Shown here one piece after another: positions 6,621 through 13,071 of a DNA stretch of 13,901 nt (position 1 is its first letter; the number at the start of each line of letters is the position of its first letter). Source of the stretch: Rhodobacterales bacterium (GTDB lineage: Bacteria; Pseudomonadota; Alphaproteobacteria; Rhodobacterales; Rhodobacteraceae). The position numbers were made by a program, and so were the translations under genes. The stretch is taken from contig JAAFHS010000018.1 in NCBI GenBank assembly GCA_013298485.1, positions 1 to 13,901 of the forward strand, given 5' to 3'. The notes under the pieces are model-generated. The model did no database searches and was not told the origin of the DNA. It saw only the letters and a list, made by a program, of their open reading frames with translations.

Positions 6621-7777
6621 ATGCAGGCATCATAAAGCGCGCGCAGGTTTTCCAGCGTGAGCGGCACCGGGTTCCCACCGCAGGACGGGTCTTCCAATGC
6701 TATCGCTGCCATCTCGTCCAGCTTGGCGCGCTGCACGCCCATGGCGGTCAGGTTTGCCGGGATGTTCAGGTTTTCGCGCAGGGCCATGACAGCGTTGTAG
6801 AAGCCTTGATACCCGCCCGCGATGCCGATGTAGGCTGCGGCCTTGTCGAGCCGCGCCTCGATCATGGGGCGGTTGAAATCCATCACCATCGGCATCACCA
6901 CCGCGTTCGTGGTGCCGTGGTGGGTGTTGTAGATGGCCCCGACCGGGTGGGAAAGGCTGTGAATCGCGCCCAGACCCTTTTGGAAGGCGACAGCACCCAT
7001 GGCGGCAGCCGACATCATATGCGCGCGGGCATCCAGATCATCGGGCTTGGTATAGGCGGTGACCAGATTTTCGAACACAAGGCGCATGCCTTCGAGTGCG
7101 ATGCCCTGGCTCATCGGGTGGTAGAAGGGCGAGCAGTAGGCCTCCAGGCAATGGGCAAGGGCGTCCATCCCGGTGCCTGCGGTGATGAATTTCGGCATGC
7201 CCGTGGTCAGCGCCGGATCGCAGATCGTGACCATGGGCATCAGTTTGGGGTGGAAGATGATCTTTTTCTTATGCGTGGCGGCATTGGTCAGAACACCCGC
7301 ACGGCCGACTTCGGACCCCGTGCCCGCAGTGGTGGGCACGGCGATGATCGGGGCGATTTTGGCGGCGTCAGCGCGGGTATACCAGTCGTCAATATCCTCA
7401 AGATCCCAGACGGAGAGGTCTTTTTTCTGATGCGCCATGAGTGCGATCATCTTGCCAAGATCGAGGGCGGAGCCGCCGCCGAAGCAGATCACCCCGTCAT
7501 GCCCGCCCGCCAGATACATGGCGATGCCGGCCTCCATGTTCATCTCGTTGGGGTTGGGATCGACGTCGGAAAATGCAGCGCGGCCAAGGCCGGCGGCGGC
7601 AAGGCTATCAAGGGCGGCAGCGGTGATGGGCAGGGATGCAAGGGCCTTGTCGGTGACCAGCAGGGGCTTTGCGATGCCTGCGGCCTTGCAGTGATCGGCA
7701 AGCTCGGCCACGCGGCCCACGCCGAATTTGATCGCCGTGGGATAGGACCAGTTCCGGTTGGGAACGTTATGGGACAT
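6617..7777 (-). CDS. iron-containing (group III) alcohol dehydrogenase
   Basis: This 386-residue NAD(P)-dependent dehydrogenase interconverts an alcohol and its aldehyde or ketone. Visible family features: cofactor motif GGGSALDLGK (100-109), VPTTAGTGSEVG (147-158), and the four metal ligands D205 and H209 in GMDALAHCLEAY, H273 in AIHSLSHPVGA and H287 in NTHHGTT, spaced as in E. coli FucO. Length is normal. ATG 7777 lies 4 nt after the stop of the aldehyde dehydrogenase gene, with AAAGG (7791-7787) as its ribosome binding site inside that gene's last codons, so the two are co-translated. The pairing suggests a two-step alcohol-aldehyde-acid conversion, or aldehyde removal in either direction. 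The stop codon TAG falls inside a palindromic repeat. The substrate is unknown. Confidence 0.93.
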   Translation of the reverse strand: MSHNVPNRNWSYPTAIKFGVGRVAELADHCKAAGIAKPLLVTDKALASLPITAAALDSLAAAGLGRAAFSDVDPNPNEMNMEAGIAMYLAGGHDGVICFGGGSALDLGKMIALMAHQKKDLSVWDLEDIDDWYTRADAAKIAPIIAVPTTAGTGSEVGRAGVLTNAATHKKKIIFHPKLMPMVTICDPALTTGMPKFITAGTGMDALAHCLEAYCSPFYHPMSQGIALEGMRLVFENLVTAYTKPDDLDARAHMMSAAAMGAVAFQKGLGAIHSLSHPVGAIYNTHHGTTNAVVMPMVMDFNRPMIEARLDKAAAYIGIAGGYQGFYNAVMALRENLNIPANLTAMGVQRAKLDEMAAIALEDPSCGGNPVPLTLENLRALYDACM

Positions 7778-7781
7778 GGGA

Positions 7782-9161
7782 TCAGACCTTTTTCAGGTGA
7801 TAGGATTTCGGGCGGGTGACGGAATGGAAGCCGAGATAGGACAGCGATCCGCCGCGCCCGGTATCCTTGCAGCCCGTCCAGCACAAGGCGGGATCGAGGT
7901 AATCGGCGCGGTTCATGAACACGGTGCCGGTTTGGATCTGCGCGCCGATGGCGGCGGCGGTATCGTAATCCTGGGTCCAGACGGATGCGGTCAGACCGTA
8001 AGGCGAGTCGTTCATCAGGGCGATCGCCTCGGCATCATTCTTGACCTTCATGATGCCGACGACGGGGCCGAAGGATTCCTCCATCATCACGCGCATCTTG
8101 TGGGTGACATTGACCAGGATTTGCGGGGCGAGGTAGGCGCCGCCATCATCGGCGGGAAAGTGCGCGGGGTCGATCAGGGGTTTCGCACCTGCGGCCACAG
8201 CCTCGGCGATCTGGGAGCGGACGACGGCGGCAAATCGTTTGTTGGCCATGGGGCCGAGGGTGGTGGCCGCATCGAAGGGGTTGCCGAGTTTCAGGGCGTT
8301 GACCCAAGCCACGGATTTTTCGACGAAGGCGTCATACAGGCTTTCGTGCACATAAATCCGCTCGATCCCGCAGCAGCACTGGCCTGCGTTATACATTGCG
8401 CCGTCCATCAGCGTATCGACGGCGGCGTCAAGATTGGCATCGGCGCGGACATAGCCGGGGTCCTTGCCGCCGAGTTCAAGGCCCAGGGGGGTGAAGGTGC
8501 CAGCGGCGGCGCGTTCCATGGCCTGGCCGCCGCCGACGGAGCCTGTGAAGTTCACAAAACCAAAGGCGCGCGCGGCGATCAGGGATTCGGTCGTGGCGTG
8601 GTCAAGGACGACGTTCTGGAACACATCTGCCGGGATGCCGCCCGCATGGAAGGCCTCAGCGAGGCGTTCGCCGACCAGCATGGTTTGGGATGCGTGTTTC
8701 AGGATCACGCTATTGCCGGCGATCAGGGCGGGGACGAGAGTGTTGATGGTTGTCAGGTAGGGGTAATTCCACGGGGCTACGATGAACACGACGCCCACCG
8801 GTTCGCGTGCGATGAAGCGGCGGAATTTATCGTTGTCCTCCACCATATGGGGGGCGAGGCTTTCGGCGGCGATATCCGACATGTAGTCCGTGCGGGCATT
8901 GACGCCGCCGAATTCGCCGCCAAAGCGGGTGGGGCGGCCCATCTGCCAGGCGATTTCTTCGACCACCACGTCTTTCATGGCGTTCAGGGCGGCCACCCCT
9001 GCCTTGACCAGCACAATACGGTCGGCGAGCGGTCGCGCGGCCCATGCGGTCTGCGCCGTCTTGGCGCGGGTGACGGCGGCCTGGGCGGCATCGGGGGACA
9101 GGGGTATCCGGGTAGCATAAACGGAGCCATCGACGGGGGAGATGAGTTGGATGGGGGTCAT
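7782..9161 (-). CDS. NAD(P)-dependent aldehyde dehydrogenase
   Basis: This 459-residue enzyme of the ALDH superfamily oxidises an aldehyde to the carboxylic acid. Key residues: N132 in APWNYP (oxyanion), K155 in VILKHA (cofactor), FTGSVGGG (205-212), E229 in LELGGKDP (general base), catalytic C263 in NAGQCCCGIER, and EESFGP later (cofactor ribose). Three adjacent cysteines (262-264) surround the nucleophile; C263 is chosen by the GQxC spacing. The start is ATG 9161, supported by GAGG (9171-9168) 6 nt upstream and by the match to family N-termini (LISPVDGSVY). The open frame continues to 9347, but only by reading through the paired repeat into the GS-like gene, and is rejected. Resemblance to PuuC/gamma-aminobutyraldehyde-type ALDHs is suggested by context only. 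Confidence 0.94.
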   Translation of the reverse strand: MTPIQLISPVDGSVYATRIPLSPDAAQAAVTRAKTAQTAWAARPLADRIVLVKAGVAALNAMKDVVVEEIAWQMGRPTRFGGEFGGVNARTDYMSDIAAESLAPHMVEDNDKFRRFIAREPVGVVFIVAPWNYPYLTTINTLVPALIAGNSVILKHASQTMLVGERLAEAFHAGGIPADVFQNVVLDHATTESLIAARAFGFVNFTGSVGGGQAMERAAAGTFTPLGLELGGKDPGYVRADANLDAAVDTLMDGAMYNAGQCCCGIERIYVHESLYDAFVEKSVAWVNALKLGNPFDAATTLGPMANKRFAAVVRSQIAEAVAAGAKPLIDPAHFPADDGGAYLAPQILVNVTHKMRVMMEESFGPVVGIMKVKNDAEAIALMNDSPYGLTASVWTQDYDTAAAIGAQIQTGTVFMNRADYLDPALCWTGCKDTGRGGSLSYLGFHSVTRPKSYHLKKV

Positions 9162-9167
9162 GGGTTT

Positions 9168-9171
9168 CCTC
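9168..9171 (-). promoter_or_regulatory. ribosome binding site of the aldehyde dehydrogenase gene, touching a repeat hairpin
   Basis: GAGG (on the minus strand, 9171-9168, followed by AAACCC and ATG 9161) fixes the start. The preceding base, 9172, is the last base of the 23-bp inverted repeat arm. If the arms pair in the mRNA, the stem would end directly at this site, which could limit or shape ribosome access. Confidence 0.6.
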
Positions 9172-9236
9172 GTAGGATGGGCAATCTGCCCATCATCCGG
9201 TTGAAAGGGGGAAGATGGGCAGATTGCCCATCCTAC
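9172..9236. repeat. paired GATGGGCA-type palindromic repeats forming a perfect 23-bp inverted repeat
   Basis: The arm at 9172-9194 and the arm at 9214-9236 are exact reverse complements over 23 bp, separated by 19 nt. Each arm is itself a palindrome: GATGGGCA, 3-nt loop (ATC or GAT), TGCCCATC, plus a flanking GTAG/CTAC tail on the outer side. The layout matches paired REP elements (REPIN or BIME style). It fills nearly all the 76-nt space between the stop of the GS-like gene (9238-9240) and the ribosome binding site of the aldehyde dehydrogenase. A single related copy lies at 6593-6620. Confidence 0.9.
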
Positions 9237-9237
9237 A

Positions 9238-10620
9238 TTACGCGCGTTCCAGCAGCCGCGCGCGTTCAAAGTCTGTGACGACACGGTCGGTTTCGGCGAT
9301 TTCCCACTGTGCGGCGTGGTGGTAGTGGTCCACCACATCATCACCAAAGGCCGCGCGCAGCATTTTCGACCCCTTCAGCAAGGCCGCCGCATCGCGCAGG
9401 TTTTTCGGGATCTCACGCACCTTCTTGGCGGCATAGACATCGCCCGATGCCTCCGCCTCCAGCTTATACTTGCCTTCCACCCCCGCGAGGCCTGCGGCCA
9501 AGAGGGCGGCGCAGGTGAGGTAGGGGTTGATGTCGGCCCCTGGAATGCGGCATTCGACGCGGACGGCTTTGGTGTGGGCACCGCAGACGCGGAAACCTGC
9601 GGTGCGGTTGTCGGTGGACCAGACGGCCTTGGTGGGGGCGAACATGCCGACGGTGAACCGTTTGTAGCTGTTCACGTAAGGGGCGAGGAACGCGGTGATT
9701 TCCTGGGCATGGGTCAGCTGCCCCGCGAGGAAATGCTTCATGAGATCGGACATACCGTGTTTGTCGTCATGGTCGGCAAAGGCGGCCTTGCCGTCGAGTG
9801 ACCAGAGCGACTGGTGGACATGGGATGACGAGCCTGCGCGACGGTGATCATACTTCGCCATGAAGGTCACGGATTTGCCCTTTGCATGGGCGATGTCCTT
9901 GACGCCATGTTTAACGATGGTGTGGTTATCGGCGGTATCGAGCGCGTCGGAATAGCGGTAGTTGATTTCCTCTTGCCCAGCGTCCGCCTCGCCCTTGGAA
10001 TTCTCGATCGTGATGCCTGCGCCGAACAGACCATTCCGGCAGGCGCGCATCACGTCTTCTTCCTTGGTGGTCTGGAAGATGTGGTAGTCCTCGTTATACG
10101 CGCTGATCGCGCGCAACTCGCCGACGGTACCGGTATCCTGCATGGCGTTGCGGATCGCGTCATAGCTCGTCTCGAACAGATAGAACTCCAGCTCCGTCGC
10201 CATCATCGGCTCGAACCCCAGGGCGCGGGCGCGGGCGACCTGTGCCTTCAGGATCGCCCGGGGCGAATGGGGCACGGGTTCATGGGTGTGGTGATCCAGA
10301 AGGTCACCCAAGACCAATGCGGCGCCCGGTAGCCATGGCATGGGGCGCAGGGTGGTCATATCCGGTTTCAGGACGTAGTCGCCATAGCCGGTCTGCCAGC
10401 TGGAGGATTTGTAGCCCTGCACGGTGTTCATTTCCATGTCCACGGTCAGCAGGTAGTTGCAGCAGTGCGTTTCCTCGTACCCGCCGTTCACGAAGAAATC
10501 GGCGTGAAAGCGTTTGCCCATGAGGCGGCCCTGCATGTCGATGCCGGCCACGAGGACAGTATCAATATCGCCGCGACGCACGGCTTCTTTCAACGCGTCG
10601 AATGTCATGTTTCCGGGCAT
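9238..10620 (-). CDS. glutamine synthetase family protein (gamma-glutamyl-amine ligase type)
   Basis: This 460-residue ATP-dependent ligase is related to PuuA, FluG and GlnT rather than classical GlnA. Visible motifs: TELEFYLFE (142-150, metal-binding E143/E145), GEADAGQEEINYR (210-222, glutamates 211, 217, 218), AGSSSHVHQSLW (262-273, H267/H269), YKRFTVG (R321), STDNRT (R339) and RVECRIPGADINPYL (354-368). The adenylylation tyrosine region of GlnA is not recognisable. By family it joins glutamate to ammonia or to an amine; E. coli PuuA (472 residues) makes gamma-glutamylputrescine. The start is ATG 10620 with AAAGG (10632-10628) 7 nt upstream. The frame is open to 10791, but that extension lacks family similarity and I read it as leader. 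The following ALDH, ADH and FAD-enzyme genes on the same strand suggest amine catabolism; the amine is unknown. Confidence 0.9.
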   Translation of the reverse strand: MPGNMTFDALKEAVRRGDIDTVLVAGIDMQGRLMGKRFHADFFVNGGYEETHCCNYLLTVDMEMNTVQGYKSSSWQTGYGDYVLKPDMTTLRPMPWLPGAALVLGDLLDHHTHEPVPHSPRAILKAQVARARALGFEPMMATELEFYLFETSYDAIRNAMQDTGTVGELRAISAYNEDYHIFQTTKEEDVMRACRNGLFGAGITIENSKGEADAGQEEINYRYSDALDTADNHTIVKHGVKDIAHAKGKSVTFMAKYDHRRAGSSSHVHQSLWSLDGKAAFADHDDKHGMSDLMKHFLAGQLTHAQEITAFLAPYVNSYKRFTVGMFAPTKAVWSTDNRTAGFRVCGAHTKAVRVECRIPGADINPYLTCAALLAAGLAGVEGKYKLEAEASGDVYAAKKVREIPKNLRDAAALLKGSKMLRAAFGDDVVDHYHHAAQWEIAETDRVVTDFERARLLERA

Positions 10621-10800
10621 GGTGTTGCCTTTATCTGAATTGTTTGGGGGAGTAGCCGTCGCGCAGCCGTCAGGCGCGCGGACGTCCCCCGCCGAATTCG
10701 GGTTTGCGTGGCCAGCAGGACCGGTTTTGCGGATCAGGCCGCATTTGCATTCTCCCCCAAGCGTCGGCCATGCCGCGCTGTCATCATTCATTCACATCTC
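10621..10800 (-). promoter_or_regulatory. long leader of the GS-like gene with a long-range inverted repeat
   Basis: No gene is supported here. Read on the minus strand, TTGGGGGAG (10760-10752) and CTCCCCCAA (10652-10644) are perfect 9-bp complements 99 nt apart. Between them are shorter complementary pairs such as GCGG/CCGC and GCGC/GCGC. The ribosome binding site AAAGG follows 11 nt after the 3' arm. This could be a structured 5' leader of about 117 nt. It does not match a riboswitch consensus I can recognise by eye (glycine, cobalamin and SAM were considered). I could not place a convincing sigma-70 promoter. Confidence 0.35.
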
Positions 10801-10935
10801 GGGGGGGCGGCGCAACCCCCTCTGACGTGCGGCAGGGTCGGCAGGGACGGGCCTGCCGCAAAACGCCCTGACCGATGCGCTGGAGGTCCCCCCCCACCCC
10901 AACCCTCCCCGGCTGCGGGAAGGGGATGGGGGGGT
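10801..10935. repeat. GC-rich extragenic palindromic repeat region, copy 2 (expanded)
   Basis: GGGGCGGCGCAACCCCC (10804-10820) matches the core at 6519-6535 with one change. It is followed by GCGGCAGG (10829-10836), which can pair with CCTGCCGC (10852-10859); a second CGGCAGG (10839-10845) competes for the same partner. A C-rich run (10888-10900) and G-rich run (10922-10934) then form another near-perfect stem with a bulge. The remaining part to 10997 shows nothing else. It lies downstream of the GhrA-type gene on the minus strand, so it could act as a transcript-end structure, but no T-run supports intrinsic termination. Confidence 0.6.
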
Positions 10936-10997
10936 CTGCGACTGGCCCTGCCCTGTGTCGGGCGAAGGTTCCGTCATCCGGGTGAACAGGCGATCCG

Positions 10998-11918
10998 TCA
11001 ATACCCGCGCGTGCGGTCCACCCGGTGCAGGAACGGCTCCCCCGCCTGCCCGCGGCGGATGTTTTCAGCGATCACACGGGCGGCTGATGCAGGCCTTGTA
11101 TCGGCTGCGATATGGGGGGTCACGGTGACGCGGGGATGGGACCAGTAGGGGTGATCCTGCGGCAGGGGTTCCGTGCGGAAGACATCGAGCGTGGCGTGCC
11201 CGATATGGCCTGTATTCAGGGCCCCAAGCAACGCGTCATCGTCGATGATCGCCCCGCGTCCGGGGTTCAGGATCACAGCCCCGCGGGGCAGCAGGGCCAG
11301 ACGCGCAGCGTTCAGCAGGTTTTCGGTTTCGGGCGTTTTGGGCAGCAGGGTCACGACGATCTGCGCGGTGTGCAGGGCGGTTGTCAGACCATCCGTACCA
11401 TGCAGGCAGCCGGGTCTGGGGCTGCGGCTCCACCCTGTCACCGGGAAGTTGAGCGCGCGAAGGGCATCCGCACAGGCGGACCCGAGTGCCCCCATGCCCA
11501 GCATCGCCACGGGGCGGTCGCGGGCAAGCGGCGGGCAGGTGTTGTCCCAGCGGTGGCCGGGATTGATGATGTGACGGTCCATGCCCAGATGGTGCCGGAG
11601 CGTATGGCCCACCACCCATTCGACCATGCCCATCGTCAGCGCGGGATCGACCATGCGGCACAGGGGTTGGGTCAGGGTTATATTGCCGACGATACGCTCG
11701 ACCCCGGCCCAGAGCGACAGAACGGCCTTGGTCCCCGTGAAGGGCGTGAAATCCTGCAAAGGGCTGGAGGGGGCGTAGATGATGTAATCGACGGCGGCGG
11801 GATCGGGGCAGGTGTCGGTCAGCGTGGCGTCAAGGCCGGCCTCGGCCAGGGCTGTTTGCAACGGTCCGCCATATTCGGCCCACAGCGCGCGGCCCGCGGC
11901 GAAATAAACCTGCGTCAT
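10998..11918 (-). CDS. ghrA: GhrA-type 2-hydroxyacid dehydrogenase (glyoxylate/hydroxypyruvate reductase)
   Basis: This 306-residue NAD(P)H-dependent enzyme reduces 2-keto acids such as glyoxylate or hydroxypyruvate to hydroxy acids. The cofactor motif is GMGALG (141-146). The catalytic triad of the D-2-hydroxyacid dehydrogenase family is present: R221 in NPGRGAIID, E250 in DVFRTEPLP and H269 in TPHIAADT. Length and the early SLWAGVERI segment fit the GhrA subgroup (E. coli GhrA is 312 residues). ATG 11918 overlaps the rodA stop by one base (TGATG), so translation is coupled to rodA. I recall this reductase beside mrdA-rodA in other Rhodobacteraceae but cannot check it here. No functional link to wall growth is established; a role in one-carbon or photorespiration-like metabolism is the family expectation. 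Confidence 0.88.
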   Translation of the reverse strand: MTQVYFAAGRALWAEYGGPLQTALAEAGLDATLTDTCPDPAAVDYIIYAPSSPLQDFTPFTGTKAVLSLWAGVERIVGNITLTQPLCRMVDPALTMGMVEWVVGHTLRHHLGMDRHIINPGHRWDNTCPPLARDRPVAMLGMGALGSACADALRALNFPVTGWSRSPRPGCLHGTDGLTTALHTAQIVVTLLPKTPETENLLNAARLALLPRGAVILNPGRGAIIDDDALLGALNTGHIGHATLDVFRTEPLPQDHPYWSHPRVTVTPHIAADTRPASAARVIAENIRRGQAGEPFLHRVDRTRGY

Positions 11919-13057
11919 CAGCGCGGCCTGTGGATATGGGCGGATTGGACAAGGCCGAAGGCCACCATGATGACCAGCATGGCCGAGCCGCCGTAAGACA
12001 GGAGCGGCAGGGGCACGCCGACAACGGGAGCCATGCCCATGACCATCGACAGGTTGACGGCGAGGTAGAGAAAGAAGTTGGCCGCGACCCCAAGGGTCAG
12101 CAAGCTGGCGAAGCGGTCCTTGTTCTGCAGCGCTGAGACGACGCAGAACAGGATGATGAGGCCATAAAGCAGCAGGAGCGAGAAGGCCCCGACAAAGCCG
12201 AATTCCTCGGCCAATGTCGTGAAGATGAAATCGGTGTGCTTTTCGGGCAGGAAGTTCAGGCGGCTTTGCGTGCCCTGCATGAAGCCCTTGCCTGTCCAGC
12301 CGCCGGAGCCGAGCGCGATTTTGGCCTGGATGATATTGTAGCCCGCACCGAGCGGATCGGCGGTGGGATCAAGGAAGGTGTCGATGCGGGCATACTGGTA
12401 GTCATGCAGGAACTGCCAGGGTGTGCCGCGCAGGGTGAAGACGGAGGTGATGGCCCCCGCAGCCATCACCGCGACGGCGGCGAAGTACCACAGACTGACG
12501 CCCGCGACGAAACAGACGATGGCCCCCACCATCAGCAGCATCATGGCCGTGCCGAGGTTGGGTTGCATCAGGACAAGGGCGGTCGGGATCAGGATCATCA
12601 GAACGGGGATCGCGACCCACAGCGGGCGCGAGGTGCGCTTGGCATCCAGCCAGTCGTAATAGGCGGCCAGCATCATCACGAGGGTGAATTTCATCATCTC
12701 GGACGGTTGCAGGCGGATGAAGCCAAGGTCGATCCAGCGCTGCGCGCCCATGCCCACATCGCCAAAGAATTCGACGAGCAGCAGCAGGGCGATGGAGACA
12801 AGATAGGCGACACCTGCGAGGTTGCGCCAGAACCAGATCGGCACGAAAGCCACGATGAACATCAGCACGAAACCGACGCCAAAGCGCTGCATCTGATCGC
12901 GCGCCCAAGGGTCAAGATCGCCGCCTGCCACGGAATACAGCATCAGAAAGCCAACGGCTGCCACGGCAGTGACGACAAGGACAAGCGCCCAGTTTACGAA
13001 GAACACCTTTGACAGGCCGGTCGGCACCGTCTTGAGCTGGTATTCCAGAAAGCTCAT
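11918..13057 (-). CDS. rodA: RodA, SEDS peptidoglycan glycosyltransferase
   Basis: This 379-residue, roughly ten-helix inner membrane protein polymerises lipid II into glycan strands during lateral wall growth, in complex with PBP2. SEDS signatures: RLQPSEMMKF (115-124), MQPNLGTAM (164-172), GKGFMQGTQSRLNFLPEKHT followed by DFIF (256-279, with catalytic-type D276 corresponding to E. coli RodA D262), LAEEFGFVG (282-290) and GVPLPLLSYGGSAM (347-360). The start is ATG 13057: AAGGGGGG (13071-13064) sits 6 nt upstream, and MSFLEYQ follows. The longer frame from 13087 would overlap mrdA and lacks this site. It begins 13 nt after the mrdA stop and overlaps the ghrA-type start, so the three genes are probably one transcript. 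The extended cytoplasmic N-terminus (about 20 residues before the first helix) is unremarkable. Confidence 0.96.
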   Translation of the reverse strand: MSFLEYQLKTVPTGLSKVFFVNWALVLVVTAVAAVGFLMLYSVAGGDLDPWARDQMQRFGVGFVLMFIVAFVPIWFWRNLAGVAYLVSIALLLLVEFFGDVGMGAQRWIDLGFIRLQPSEMMKFTLVMMLAAYYDWLDAKRTSRPLWVAIPVLMILIPTALVLMQPNLGTAMMLLMVGAIVCFVAGVSLWYFAAVAVMAAGAITSVFTLRGTPWQFLHDYQYARIDTFLDPTADPLGAGYNIIQAKIALGSGGWTGKGFMQGTQSRLNFLPEKHTDFIFTTLAEEFGFVGAFSLLLLYGLIILFCVVSALQNKDRFASLLTLGVAANFFLYLAVNLSMVMGMAPVVGVPLPLLSYGGSAMLVIMVAFGLVQSAHIHRPR

Positions 13058-13063
13058 GTCTTG

Positions 13064-13071
13064 CCCCCCTT
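13064..13071 (-). promoter_or_regulatory. ribosome binding site of rodA
   Basis: AAGGGGGG on the minus strand, starting in the last base of the mrdA stop codon, lies 6 nt upstream of ATG 13057. It decides the rodA start against the upstream in-frame ATG at 13087. Confidence 0.6.

Noticed and set aside
6608..7819. 403-codon plus-strand open frame opposite the alcohol dehydrogenase.
   Set aside because: His/Gly-rich shadow translation; the minus-strand metal ligands and cofactor motifs settle the coding strand.
7758..9278. 506-codon plus-strand open frame opposite the aldehyde dehydrogenase.
   Set aside because: It is a shadow of the minus-strand ALDH, with no recognisable domain and no upstream signals.
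9162..9347. In-frame N-terminal extension of the aldehyde dehydrogenase (start at 9347).
   Set aside because: It reads through the paired palindromic repeat and overlaps the 3' end of the GS-like gene. The extra residues show no family similarity, and ATG 9161 has a good ribosome binding site.
10621..10791. In-frame extension of the GS-like protein by 57 residues (start at 10791).
   Set aside because: The sequence does not resemble GS-family N-termini. ATG 10620 has AAAGG at proper spacing and gives a normal length.
10621..10800. Glycine, SAM or cobalamin riboswitch in the GS-like leader.
   Set aside because: None of the conserved core sequences of these classes was seen; only unspecific complementarity is present.
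10829..10859. Possible intrinsic terminator after the GhrA-type gene (GCGGCAGG/CCTGCCGC stem).
   Set aside because: No T-run follows on the minus strand, the position is over 130 nt past the stop codon, and competing pairings exist; it is better described as part of the repeat region.
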